A program made the translations under genes and the position numbers. Shown here piece after piece: positions 12,310 to 24,278 of a stretch of DNA of 64,000 nt; position 1 is the stretch's first letter, and every line of letters starts with the position of its first letter. The notes beneath the pieces are model-generated. The model was not told where the DNA came from and ran no database searches. It was given only the letters and a program-made list of their open reading frames with translations. Source of the stretch: Biomphalaria glabrata (taxonomy: Eukaryota; Mollusca; Gastropoda; Planorbidae); the NCBI RefSeq assembly GCF_947242115.1, contig NC_074716.1, positions 14,672,865 to 14,736,864 on the forward strand, given 5' to 3'.

Positions 12310-13458
12310 ATGACTGAATTCTGCTGTCAATATGAAACTATTTTTAATGATTTTCAAGAATATTTTAATACTATTCAGAATATAGGAAGACTTAACTCTA
12401 ATTTTGAACTTGAAATAAAATCATTTGAAAGAAGAAACCTAAGGATTAATGTGGAGAAAGACTATATCAATCTCTATAATCAGCTCAAACTTCATTCATT
12501 CACATTTCATCAATTGTCTATATCTGAAAAGATAAGTCTTGTTACTTTTTCCAAAGAATTAGATGAACAGCGTAAAGAAGAAACATTTCAGTTTAAAAAT
12601 TTCTTAAGTCAAAAACGTTTTCTAACTGTTCAATCTCTGAAGGATGTGTTCAGATTAGTTTTTGTAATTGAAGTGACTGAAGCAAGGAATTATCTTCAAG
12701 GTATTTTAGATGAAGATGAAGAATTGAAACATATTTTCATTAACCTTAATATAACAGATTTTGAAGTGAAAGAGTTGGAAAATTTTTTCGATAATGTGTT
12801 AGGCAAAACTTTTTTACCCTTTAGACAGGCTGCAATTGTATTTGCGAAATTGGAAACATTTAATAAAGTTGAGGATTTTAAGGCAGCATGCCAATATGCA
12901 GTTCTTAGACTATCGAAAGAAAATCCATTTATCGATTCAGAACAATCTATACCTGAAAGCAAATATGTATCTAAATTCAATAAAATATGCTGTGAGGAAT
13001 TTAGGACATTGAAGGCAGAGGAAACTCAACCGAATATTAGCAAGAAAGCCCTAAAGTTGCTTGACGCAAAGAAAAGAAGGCAAGCGATAGGAAATGCATT
13101 TACTAAGGATATGGAAAGACAACATAATTATCTTCAAGACTTTTCTGAACTAAAAATGTGTATAGCCGAAAACCCATTCAGTAGTTTAAAGACATGCGCA
13201 TCTCATTTCGAGAAACATGGAAGAAAGATTTGTCAAAGTCACGGCAAGGAAGAAACGCCACAAAACTATATTGACATCATGATAGAATATCTTAATACCA
13301 AGCCTTGTTTCGTATCATTTACACAAGAAGCATCAAAAATTAGATATACTTACACTTTTTTAGATGCCAAAAATGAGCGAAAGTATAAGATAATCAAATT
13401 AAAACATTGTGAAACTGGTGCTATAACTGTATCAACTTTTCATGATATAACTAACTAA
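12310..13458 (+). CDS. Uncharacterised intracellular protein (second ORF of a two-ORF cassette)
   Basis: An intact single-exon frame of 382 residues, with no signal peptide, membrane span or recognised motif. It is charged and largely helical. The segment LDEDEELKHIFINL (about residues 136-149) resembles LDEDEKALKRILINL in the preceding ORF, and both follow a similar L-x-I-x-x-K-I segment some 55-65 residues earlier, so a shared domain is possible. The last 60 residues look like a small beta-rich end. The start ATG is the first in frame and follows the upstream stop by 11 nt. AATAAA signals follow at 13507 and again near 13670-13685, which fits one transcript carrying both ORFs. In animals that would need reinitiation, a spliced leader or two separate mRNAs. 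Function is unknown. Confidence 0.7.
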   Translation: MTEFCCQYETIFNDFQEYFNTIQNIGRLNSNFELEIKSFERRNLRINVEKDYINLYNQLKLHSFTFHQLSISEKISLVTFSKELDEQRKEETFQFKNFLSQKRFLTVQSLKDVFRLVFVIEVTEARNYLQGILDEDEELKHIFINLNITDFEVKELENFFDNVLGKTFLPFRQAAIVFAKLETFNKVEDFKAACQYAVLRLSKENPFIDSEQSIPESKYVSKFNKICCEEFRTLKAEETQPNISKKALKLLDAKKRRQAIGNAFTKDMERQHNYLQDFSELKMCIAENPFSSLKTCASHFEKHGRKICQSHGKEETPQNYIDIMIEYLNTKPCFVSFTQEASKIRYTYTFLDAKNERKYKIIKLKHCETGAITVSTFHDITN

Positions 13459-13506
13459 AAATATGTAAGTTTTGACTGCTGTGCTCAAATGTTATCAATT
13501 ATTTCA

Positions 13507-13512
13507 AATAAA
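13507..13512 (+). promoter_or_regulatory. Candidate poly(A) signal of the two-ORF cassette
   Basis: AATAAA lies 49 nt after the stop of the second ORF. A second cluster of AATAAA-type signals follows within 180 nt. None is seen between the two ORFs. Confidence 0.45.
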
Positions 13513-13689
13513 TGTAAATTATTACTTTTAGTAATATTGTAAATGCAGCAACTGGGAAAAAAATGTCACTTTAATTGTAAAAAAGTTTTTGTTTGCCTAA
13601 TAGATATTTTTTTCTTTTGATATCAGTCATGTATGCCTCAGTTTGATTACAATTGATACTAAAACTTGAAAATAAAATTTTTAAATAAA

Positions 13690-13970
13690 TTTGGTCACCA
13701 TTTTTATATATAATAGGTTTAAATAATGTGCAAAATTTGTAAGTGACTAGTTTAAGAGCTGCACTTTATATTAGGTACCGGTACCAAATTCTAGGTCTGC
13801 TAATGAAAGTGCTAAATTTGTGACTATTTTAAGAACTACTTAAAATTGGGTATTCAGATGTCAAGTGTCCATTTGCTGATGAATGAAGTGGGAAAAAATG
13901 GTTTAATACTTAATAGTTTCTTGCAAAATTTTTTTAAAGAGAAATCTTCAGCTGGTTGCAATGTCTGGCA
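13690..13970. repeat. Diverged direct repeat, copy 1
   Basis: The order of blocks (TTTGGTCACCAT, GTGACTAGTT, GAGCTGCACTT, ATTAGGTAC, TTCAGATGTCA, AGTGGGA.AAAATGG, GCTGGTTGCAATG) is repeated at 15720-15950 in the same orientation. The copies have many substitutions and small gaps. The element type is unknown. Confidence 0.7.
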
Positions 13971-16523
13971 CCTACCTTGTTGATTACATTGGCTTGTAAT
14001 GTACCAGTATTGTGGAAGCTGTCATTGATGGCCTTGATTGTTGTTTTTTTTTCTATTTCTAAAATTGTAAATGTGTTATCAATTTGCTAGCAGAACTATA
14101 ATTATTTAGCGTTAGCTAATGAGAGCTAGATTGATTCATGTGTTTATTTTTTATTTTGTTTGAGGAAAGCAAATACCGGTATATTTATATTTTTTTATAT
14201 GTTACTCTAAGGCTCATTTAGTTTCTTATTCTATTTGGTTGTTATAATATACAAAATTCTGTGGGTTCTTTTTTTTTTTTTTTTCAGCTTTCTGCTTTGC
14301 CATTTTTTTAGTGTTAAATGCAAAATAAGCTATTCTAAAATTAAAAACAAAAAATTATTTACAAAATAATTTCTGAAATGTTAGTCATTTTCAAATTTTT
14401 CTGAATTTAAAATCATTTAGTAACATTTTTTTTAAAGTTTATAATATAAAAAATTACTGGTTTTTAAAACAATGTTAATATTTTTGTCTTGAGTATAAAA
14501 GTAATACTATGATTTTGTCTGCAACCCAGCTAATTGCCTAATTCATAAGCTGAATAGAATTTTAATGGTATACTCTTGTAATAATGCATTAAATGTACTT
14601 GAAAGAAAACCCTGTGACTATGGTATAAAAGTTTTCTTTACCTGATTCTATCCAAATCCCTAATAACTTGTGCAGATATCTTGCATTCTGGAAACAAAGG
14701 GAGAGGTCTCTACTCAGTCATCTCATGTTTAGATGATGAACTAAAGCAGCCAATGTTAACATTTGCGAACAAAAATAAAATTGTTCTTTTTTTTTCCCTT
14801 CTACTGTTTATTCCAAATAGCTTTATTTACTTTTTGAAACATTTTTTTAAAATGGTGGATGTTTTGCTAAACAGTCAGATCAGAAGATATTTATTTACCT
14901 AATGGATGGGCATAGTATTGTTTAGATATAGTAAAAAAAAAATGTACTTGTCCTAGTATTGTTCTCTTGTCATACTAACTACAACACCCACAAACAGTAG
15001 AAACAACAATTTTGTTTTAATCAGTACCATCAATTTGTTTTTTCATTCTCTGATTTCTAAAAATTAGTTTTTCTCAACTGTACATTCAGTAAAGTTGAAG
15101 CTCTGATGCACTGTCGTGCTCATGTTTATGACTTGCTCTATTGTTATATGAACTGTTTTTGTTAGTTAACATAGGAAACATTACATCTCTTGAAAGTAAG
15201 ATTATTTGTGACAAAAACTTAATCCTATCACTAGAATGGTGACCATCCAAGTAATTCTCATTACGGGTACTTCAGTTTTAGGTAAAGCACTCGAATTTAT
15301 GCTGTGTACAATGTTGCTTTGAATGATTTTGTGTTTTTATTTTAACCATTAAAAAAAATAATTGAAATTTTAGTTATATATTTGTTTACATATAACCTAT
15401 TGAATAAAGGACCTAAATTCAATTTGATAGACAATAATTGTGTATTAATTAGGAAAAACATTCCTATGTTGTTATTCAATTAATTTTCTATCCATTCTGC
15501 TGGCTGAACCACCACAATCATCTCCTTTAAAATTTAGCAAATAGTCACATTAAGTAAAATGGCTTAAGTAGTTTGACAGTATAATAATTAAATCTATTGT
15601 ATTTTAAATACCAGTATGAGATGTCTGTCAATTGTTTACCATACCATACCATCAAATCCCATGAATCAAAATAAAAAAATATATATCTATATTGTTTTCT
15701 TTTTTAAAATAGTTAAAATTTGGTCACCATGTTTATAAATAAAAGTTTTGTAGGTGACTAGTTCAGGAACTGCACTTCAAATTAGGTACTATTCAGATGT
15801 CACTGTCTACTTGTAGACTTGCTAATGAATCACCAGAACCAAGTGGGACAAAATGGCTTATTACCAATCAAAGATTCTTGCTAAATTTTCACAATTGAAG
15901 AGAAACCAGCTTTTCATGAGAACATTTTGAATGAAGCTGGTTGCAATGGAATTTTTGTAAAGCATTTCTGTTTTTGGCTCAGTAGCTGAATTTCGGAAAT
16001 TGCTATTCAATATGGAAAATATGAAAGCTGATCTATTAAGCAGCAAGAGGTCCTGATAAGGATGACAGATAATTACCATTGCCAAAAATAGAAATATAAT
16101 AGTCATGAGGAAAGAGCATTATGAAAACTCATCCATCTACCAATCTAAGGTTGGTAGATGGATAGCTTTCTTGAGTTTCTCCACTTTGAGATTTTCTTCG
16201 TCATACCAGTGTATTACTTGGGATCATAAGTTTTTAAACAGTCAGCTAAAGCATACACACGAAATAAAACAAATATTGCAAACTGTAACCATTAAAAACA
16301 TGTTATATTAGCATGTACAAAGCAATGATGGTCTACAGATCATGTGTGGTGCCCCACCACAGTTAAAAAAAAAAACAACAAAGGGACAAGTGAAGGTAAA
16401 ATGGATATAATAAGCACACATTCCACTAAGTTAAAAATATAAAATTACATCATGATGATTGAATATCTACCAAGTGATTCAATGCTTTTTTAACATTTTG
16501 GGATTAATAAAACCATTATATAC
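13971..16523. other. AT-rich sequence between the two-ORF cassette and the last visible TFIP11 exon
   Basis: I looked on the minus strand for the missing GCFC-type C-terminal exons of TFIP11 and found none. The stretch holds the second copy of the direct repeat (15720-15950), T-runs and a short repeat end at 16331-16365 that recurs near 63.8 kb. Confidence 0.5.
15720..15950. repeat. Diverged direct repeat, copy 2
   Basis: See copy 1 at 13690-13970. The blocks occur in the same order and orientation. This copy has extra sequence around CTGTCTACTTGTAGACTTG. Confidence 0.7.
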
Positions 16524-19500
16524 CTGACAACTAGATTCATGACCATTTGTAATCTCTGCAACTGCTTTTCTTCTTGATTCACCACCATTTCCAGACGCTC
16601 TTTTTCATGCTGAACGTTGACAATGCGGTCTCGCTCATACTGCAACTTCCTGTCATTATGAATGATATCCTCTTCAGCCATATCTACCAGTAAGTTAAGA
16701 TTATGCATCAACTCGGGCATACTGAAAGCTCTTTGTTTCACCACTGGTTCCTGGTTGACCAAGTCTTCAGCTTCATCAGGTTTGTCATGGTTTTTCCCAA
16801 TGGCATGGTATCCTGAACAAAGTATGTTTCAGAATTTATGATTTTTACAAAGGAATGGTACAGTACGGTAACTAATAATGGATTAACACATTTTGTCACA
16901 GAAAGACATTATTTTTTTAAAAAAAAAAAAACACTTAAAATTTAAAATAAAAGTAATCTATCAAGATGAAAATTTAAAAATTATGCAAATAATTATAAAA
17001 GTTAAGAAATTTAGTGACTATTACATTAATTCATTCAGACTTGAGAGTCTCGTTAGCCTTGGCTGGCTACCCACCTAGAATAAGCAAGAAAAACTCTGAA
17101 TCCAACCCTCTTCTGCCTTGCAACTATACCCAAACAAGAAAAAGGCTTCGGGGGTAAAAAAAAATAATCACCAGCCCACAACCCTTAGGCAGCTTGCAGC
17201 ACAAAAAAAAAAGTGCTACACAATGGCAGAGCCTGCAATGTCACTGATCCCAAACTGTATCTGCACATGCCGTTCTTTTGAATAGATCAGCTGCATGGAG
17301 AAGGGGAACTGCAGTGTGGGCAACATCGTTCCAATCATAGCTAATGCCCAGGCATTGGTCTCATTTCCATGAGATGATCATAGTCATTTTGCAACTGAAG
17401 GAGGCCATAGACATTAAGTTACTAATTGCCCCATCCTCCCCCTTAGTTTAGTTTGTAAGCAGGTGCATAGAGAATTAACAAAAGAAGATCTTTTTTTGTG
17501 AGCTCTTATAGGTTTTATTGTTCTTCTTCTCTAACTCATTTGACTTGTCATACATAAACAAGAATTTGACTTATTTAAAAGAAATGTAAAATATCCCACC
17601 TGACAAAATTCTCTGTTCCGGTCCTGTCATATCTATTATTTTAACTTTCTGATTCACCATGGCTGCTGGCTTGCTAGAACGTTTACTTCCAGATTCAAGA
17701 ACCTCTTGAGCAGTTTTATAAACATACTTAGGTTTCTGTTTCTTACCCTATTATAACAAATAAATATTACATAAATTGGCTTAGAATTAACGTGATGTGT
17801 TCATTACTAATTAACATTTTAGAATAAGTTAACTTTAAACTGATCTAGCTGTTTCTTAAGAAGTCTAAAATTATTTAATAAATATATATGTAAAACATAC
17901 ATTTAACTAACTTTCCACATTTGATTTTTAATAAAATGTACTCCCAATTTTCAAGGTTGTACTCAATGTGTATTTTTGGTTTTATAATTCTTAACAAATC
18001 AAGTATAATGAAAACATTGGTAAAATGAGAAATGATAGTACAAGATTAAAGTGGTTTTAGTGGATGGCAGTTTTCCATTTTCTAGAGTGCTGCCACAACT
18101 AGTAGAACAAACCTCTACAGGCTGCTTCTTCCACTGAGATAACTGTTTCTGAAATTCTTTTTTCTCTTCTTCCTCTTCATCTTTCACTGGATAATCTTGC
18201 AGCGATCTCTCTGACCTCTCTTTACCGTGTATGCCCACAGCTCCTCTGCCTTTTCTCTTTACTGCTTCTACAGGAGTTGTTATACCCTGACCAGACTTGC
18301 CCAGACCTTCTCCAGGTTTATAGCCAAACTTTGAAACAAATTAAACAAGCAATATTATATTTTTGAAACATTAAAAAAATAAGCATTAAAAAACAGCAAT
18401 TATTAACATAAAAAGCCTTAATACAGAGTATTAAATAACTGCTAATAAGCAATGATCCAATACCAACATAACAACAATGATGAAATAGCTAAAATTTCAT
18501 TGAAATATGAATTTTTGAATATGCATATTGTAATCATGTATACATAAGAAGTTAAAACATGCATAAAAGGTACAAATATTTGAACAAATTATCTATTGTT
18601 CTAGTTATAAAATATTGACCACACCTTCATCAATAGTTTCTGTCCTATACCTTTAGTGTATTTTTCCCAAGCTCCGAATTCTCTGTAAAAATAAATTGTA
18701 ATGTTAATATATCAATAAATAAACGACAAATTTTCTGAGTTTCTTAAAATAAAATATGACTAAATTCAAAAAGATAAATTATTTATTATTTTTATTTTCA
18801 ATATATGTAAAGTATTTCTATAAAACTAAAGTACAAGTTTGTAGAATAATTACTAACTTATCCGAATCTTTCTGATGTCCTCTAACATATCGTGGCATAG
18901 GACTTGGACCTTCTTTACCAGAACTTTTTTTCTGTTTACTTTTGCTTGTCTCTTCAGCCTTTAAAATAGAATGAAATAATTTTAAATACAAGTAGTAGTC
19001 TTCTTAATTTTTGCTACATTATAGAACAGAAGACAAAGAAAAAATATAAAAAAATAAATAAAAACATAGTTAACATCATCCCATGATAAATACAAATAAA
19101 ACATTTCATTGACATAGTTATTTTATAACTTACAGATGCAAAAAAAAAAAATTTGACACACTATATAAATAATAAGCAGCAAGACATTTTAAATCAAATT
19201 TTGATGAGACCTGAGACTCTGCAACATAGCCTCTCAATAATACTGATGACTACCGCTAGATTTGTCTTCAGGTCACATCCAGTCATGAAGAACAACCCAA
19301 AGAACAGCAGCTAGGCTCTCAATGTTTAAAACCAAGAAATATATAAAGGTTTGATCCATAAGGTTTTCAAAGTTGTTTTTAATACAGATTGTCTAGACTG
19401 CATTTTTCACCCCTAACCCCTGCATATATATATCTTTCAGTGTGTAACTACTTGAAGAGAAGACATAAAAAGAAAAAGTCATCTATACATGTGCGTTTAC

Positions 19501-21606
19501 TTTGAGATAGATATCTAGAACTTACAGAATCATTTTCTTGCTCTTCTTTATATCCTCCACTTATAAAGCTTATTCCTCCAGCTAAAGATTTTTTCTTCTT
19601 TGTTCTTTCATTTGTTTCATTATCACTGTCATCACTTTCTTTATCAGCCCATATACCTACACCAGTGATGCCCAACCTAATTCGACCTGTGGGCCATTTT
19701 CATTCCAACATACGTGTCGCGGGCCATATGACCGAAAAGGTTCAAAAACGAAATGAAATCGGCCTGAAACTATTTGATTAAGAACTTACATTAATTAATG
19801 ACACATTGGAATTCATTTATTTTTTTACGTGTCGGAAAGTGGTTTCATTTCTCTATTTAAAATGTTAGAAACATTGTAGCTAGCTCTACCACCGACTTAT
19901 TTTTTTTTTTTTGGTAAATATTCTCATCAACCCTCCAATTCCTAGGCGCATGTTTACAATCTTTTATTCGCGGCTCAAATCAAGAATGCACACTTTCTTT
20001 ACAAGTTAAATATGTTGGCTAATTATTATGTTGCACAAAATAGTAAAGATCCGTTCCCCTTTCCTGGTAGATTCTACATTCAGAGTCCCATTTCAGAAAC
20101 GCACAAGTGTTAAAAGGTTAATAGTGAGGCCCCTAAAAAAAGGAAAAGATACATTTTCAACCTTTTTTATGAAAAAGGGGAGGGGGGTTCTATACTTTGT
20201 TCTGACGTTTTGGCGGGCCGGATAGAACCACTTCGCTGGCCGGATGTGGCCCGCGGGCCGTATTTTGGGCATCACTGACCTACACAATGATCAAACAAAA
20301 TCTCTTAGTACGGTAATCAACACAACTATAGTTACAATACTTTAAAAGTCTATAGTAATAGAATTTCATTTTATAATTTTAAAAAGAAAGTCTTAAGCAA
20401 ACAGTAAATATATTTTTTCTTTTTCACTTTAAAAGAAAACCCACTAAATTTTAATTTACACAAACATCTATAAATATTTGGAGAATTATTAATTAAATCA
20501 TACTGTAATATGGCTTATGAAACAATCATTTCACAAAGATGTTATATTATTATTATAATATCACTACAGTAGCCTTTTTTAACACATATATTCAACTTCA
20601 ACCAGTTCAAGTATTATAGATATGTTACAAACTTTCAGCCAACAGCTTTTATTTCCAGTTAAAAATATCTTTCCCATGACCTAAGCAAAGAGGAGTTATG
20701 CTAAATAAAAAATATTAAAAAAAAAAAATAAACATTTTGAAAAAAAAAATTAAAGATATAATACTAATAAAGAAATCAACAACTTAATAAAAAAAATAGA
20801 ATGATATGTCTAGTTTCAAATAATATGTACTTTAATACCTTTAGAATATATATTTTACTGGGTTGGGGCTTATACATTGGGGCTAGAGGCCTGTTCGTTT
20901 GAAAAATTATTTTAAAAATTAACATACATCCTGTTTTCACTAAAAAATATAGTCACCACACTCTAGTTCTCATTCGAAACGAGACATGATAAGTTCTTCA
21001 TATAAGGTTACTAGTGTCTCAGCACATTATCCAGCTGTAGGACTTAAAAATAAAAAAAAAAGCACTGCAGTAGGAGCTATTGGGTCAGGGACGGATTTAA
21101 GGCAGGTCCTCCACAAAAGAGATTTTAAAAGTCGCTCATAGTTTTACTCTCCACAAACTCGAAAACAGACAAAATATAATTTTTTTTTTGTTACAAAAAT
21201 GCATATGAAATAATTGTAACATTTTTTTACAGTAGTAAAATTAGATAAAATTTACAAGTACTCTATTTCTTTCTTCTAAAACATGGCATGGAATTAGATA
21301 TCAGTAGGTTTAGTGATAAGTGTTCAAAAAATTGATTTTTTTTTAAGCTTTAAAAAAAGTGTAGGGGCCTCCACAAACTTTCTGTCCCAGGGCCTCCACA
21401 AAAATTTCTGTCCCAGGGCCTCCACAGACTTAAATCCAGCCCTGTATTGGGTCAATTCAAAAATGTGTACAAATAATAGCTGCTATGATTTTACCATAAG
21501 TAGCTTGATTTTTAGTTTGTCTTCTCTGACTTGCACCAGTTGGATCAAATATTTGAAAATAATCATAATCTGTTACTTCGAAGCGCTCAACTTCAGGTGA
21601 AGACAT
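16524..21606 (-). CDS. TFIP11: TFIP11 (tuftelin-interacting protein 11), N-terminal half, seven exons
   Basis: TFIP11 works in the nucleus in disassembly of the intron-lariat spliceosome, activating the helicase DHX15 through its G-patch. Coding exons in gene order: 21606-21495, 19656-19526, 18958-18858, 18682-18625, 18328-18113, 17747-17600, 16812-16524. All have GT/AG borders and the frame is continuous (1055 nt, 351 complete codons). The start [16 protein letters not shown] matches the family N-terminus. [11 protein letters not shown] and an acidic linker follow. The G-patch (about residues 120-170) contains [26 protein letters not shown] and KRKGRGAVG. Then come [22 protein letters not shown] and [14 protein letters not shown] with QYERDRIV. 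The family is usually about 830 residues. The C-terminal GCFC half is not in the window, so it lies beyond a very long intron or has been lost. A hAT element overlaps the exon 2 acceptor. Confidence 0.92.
17040..17425. repeat. Interspersed repeat in a TFIP11 intron
   Basis: A GC-richer block in the intron between exons 6 and 7. Its segment ATCATAGTC...ACTGAAGGAGGCCA recurs near 27765-27812 and, inverted, near 50355-50405. The element type is not determined. A SINE, or the end of a LINE or LTR element, are all possible. Confidence 0.5.
19663..20277. mobile_element. hAT-type non-autonomous element overlapping the TFIP11 exon 2 acceptor
   Basis: The terminal inverted repeats are CAGTGATGCCCAA and TTGGGCATCACTG. 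The flanking 8-bp direct repeats are ACCTACAC at 19655-19662 and 20278-20285. Eight-base target duplications with CAG-type ends are the hallmark of hAT elements. The 615 bp hold no transposase. GC-rich subterminal sequence (GGGCC, CCGCGGGCC) is typical of this family. On the minus strand the duplicated target reads GTGTAGGT and contains the splice acceptor of TFIP11 exon 2, so the acceptor now exists twice, once on each side of the element. Confidence 0.93.
21086..21444. mobile_element. hAT-type MITE in TFIP11 intron 1
   Basis: The ends are CAGGGACGGATTTAA and TTAAATCCAGCCCTG. The flanks are TATTGGGT at 21078-21085 and 21445-21452, identical over 8 bp. The interior repeats CCTCCACAAA-like words three times. 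It has no coding capacity. It lies about 50 bp inside the intron from the exon 1 donor. Confidence 0.92.
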
Positions 21607-23087
21607 CTTTTGTTAGTTGTATACTATTTGATCCAAATTTCTTCAACAAAATGAAAGGAACTGGATCGAGTCAATCTGAGCTGTTTATTTTTTGTTGTCC
21701 TTTCAGATGAATGTGATAAATGTGGTCAAGCTACAAATCTGAAACACAATCATGAGAACAGTGTATGTCAAATACTTCAAATTTAAAAAAAAGCAGTTTT
21801 ATATATATATATATATGTTATCTAGATCTCTGACAACTCTGATTGTCTGATCTGTTGTAAATCAAATGTAATGTTACTCTACTCTAACTTAAGTGTATCG
21901 TCTAATCTAATGACTGACAGACACTACTAGTGTCTCTAGACTAGTCTAGACTCTAGCTAGCTAGATATAGATCTTGACCTAGTAATACTGGCTTGAATAA
22001 TTATTAATATAATATTAATAATAGTACACTAATTCTACTCACTTTTAAGTCACTTATTAGGACTTCTACTAGTAAATAGATCTATCAGTTACTGTCGAGA
22101 CTCTAGACTAGAGTCTAGACCTAGTAGATATTCTAACTTAACTAGATTCTATCTATATATTTATCTCTGTTTCTATCTCTAGTCTGGATATAGTCTAGTC
22201 TATACTCCTAATTAATACTTACTCTTTTACCCTCCTTTCATTCTAAAGATAATAGAGTGGTCTACTCACTACTGTCTATACTCTATAGTGACTTATAGTC
22301 TATTAGTCTATGTCTATACTTAACTATACTATCTTAACTATCTATATAATTATATATAATCTTAGTATGAATTAAAATTAAATTAAATGAATAGTACCAT
22401 AGTCCATATTGGACCAAAGTATGATGTATATAATAATAATTAGATCTATAACTATAATTAGATCTAATAAAATCTTAAATCTAGAATAATATTAATAATA
22501 AATTTAATACGCTTAAACTTAAAGTTATACCGGCATAATTTAATTAATTATTATTAATTTATAATTATTTATTGATTATTTTATCTCATGTGGAAATTAC
22601 CTAGGCCTAGAATCAAAAGAGTGGCTAGAGTAAAGTAAGAGTAGACATAGACTGTAGAGTAGTCTAGAGACTAGTAGAGTGTCCTAGACTTATAAAAAAA
22701 AAAGGGTAATCATTCGACGGTTGGGTCCCCTTTGGCTTTGCTTTGAAGAATCATTTAATCATTATCATACTCATAGAAACTATTAGACTAGAATCAGAAT
22801 GACTGAGACTGAGATTGTGTCTGGGTATGATAATATACCTGGTACTTCATATTAGACATTGGATCTATCTAGAATAATCTAGATCTATATAGTTAACCCA
22901 ACAACATACAAATCGATGTATAAATCTAGAATAGATAGATCTAATCGTTCACTTTTTTTGTTATTTATCATTTATGATAAAGTTTGTAGTGTACGAATGG
23001 AAGTTGCCATCTTGTCTGTATCTAAAAAGTATATCGACAAATCAAGGTTTAAAAAGAAGATACAAAACAAAACTCATTAATGTAGAC
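21607..23087. other. TFIP11 upstream region and TAGATC-rich low-complexity DNA
   Basis: The first about 200 bp upstream of the TFIP11 start should hold its promoter and 5' leader, but no TATA box or other element could be fixed. From about 21820 to 22950 the DNA is a degenerate array of CTAGA, TAGTC and TAGATCT words, with no gene. Confidence 0.55.
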
Positions 23088-24099
23088 CAGTGGTCTTCAA
23101 CCTTTTTTGGCCTACCGCCCCCTTTTCGAATTTTTTCTTTACAAAAATTCGCCAGCGCCCCCCTCTAAGAAAAACAGTTATAAAGAAGCGTGAGAAGGCA
23201 AATTTGAACAAAATATCATCTATCTATTAATTTTTATGCTGTCAATAACACTTATCCCGCTTGGGAGACGACCGCATGCCAAATCGATTGTTGTGAACTC
23301 TTGGCTTATGATTGACGAGCTTTGAGGAGGACTGAGTTACAGAGGTGCCCCCCTCCCCCGTGAGCGCTATAAAGATTTATTCAGGCGCCATTTCGCTCTC
23401 ACTTGCATAGAGGAAAGTACCTGGCAGCATTCTCTGGCAGCAGATAGCCTCTGAGAGAAACAGTTCGAGAGCTCTTACAAAAACTGCGGGACAAACATTT
23501 GATACTCAAATAAAAGCCAGCATATCACAGCTTTGTCTGCATAGATTTCGGGAAAATATGTAGGTCGCAGTTGGGTTTGCTTAGTTATGTGAAACACTGG
23601 ACTCAGCCGTAATCTTCGGAATTAAAAGCAAAAACAAGCAATGTTATCATTATGCAAAAATTATGTTAAATAATTTGCAGTGATTACACACAAAAATTAA
23701 TTGTAAAGACTCTCTTTCAAATCCTAAGAATAGTCTCCGTTAAAATTTTGGAATATTAGGGCCTACTGTTTTTAGGTTTAATTGTAAATTTAGATTTACT
23801 TTTTAATATAAATATTATTGCTGAATTCACTACAAAATGAAATTAAGCTATTGGTAACCTTGTGCCTCCTGCAGTCTGACAATATAAGAAATTTCAAGCT
23901 TTAAATTAGCCAAAGCAAGGCGAATGGTCTCCTCTGGTGGGTACATCCAGTCTCTTTCTTTGCTTATTCATTAACTTTGTTACGCACTAAATCTAGGTTA
24001 CCCATGTATGTTGAAAAGCTAAAACATAATTCCAATTTCGACCACAGTTTTGGAATTTTACTGAAACATTTAAATGCAGCCACATCTCTGTTGTTCCCC

Positions 24100-24278
24100 C
24101 AGGGGCGTAGCTAGGAATTTGCATCGTTTGGGGTCCAGGGGGCTTGACATCTTCGGGGGCCGCTACATTTTGCGTAATATTTAATTAAATTAACTAAAAA
24201 AGCACTAATTTGGGTCCCCCTTAAATGGGGTCCCGGGGGATTTTCCATCCCCCCTCCCCCACCCTAGCTACGCCACTG
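24100..24278. mobile_element. hAT-type MITE (CAGGGGCGTAGCTAGG family), copy 1
   Basis: The ends are CAGGGGCGTAGCTAGG and CCTAGCTACGCCACTG. The flanks TGTTCCCC and TGTGCCTC match at six of eight positions, as expected of an old target duplication. A second copy with the same interior (CATTTTGCGTAATATTTAAT) is at 63293-63474. Confidence 0.8.

Noticed and set aside
12696-12980. Minus-strand 94-codon frame
   Set aside because: Antisense shadow of the second ORF of the cassette.
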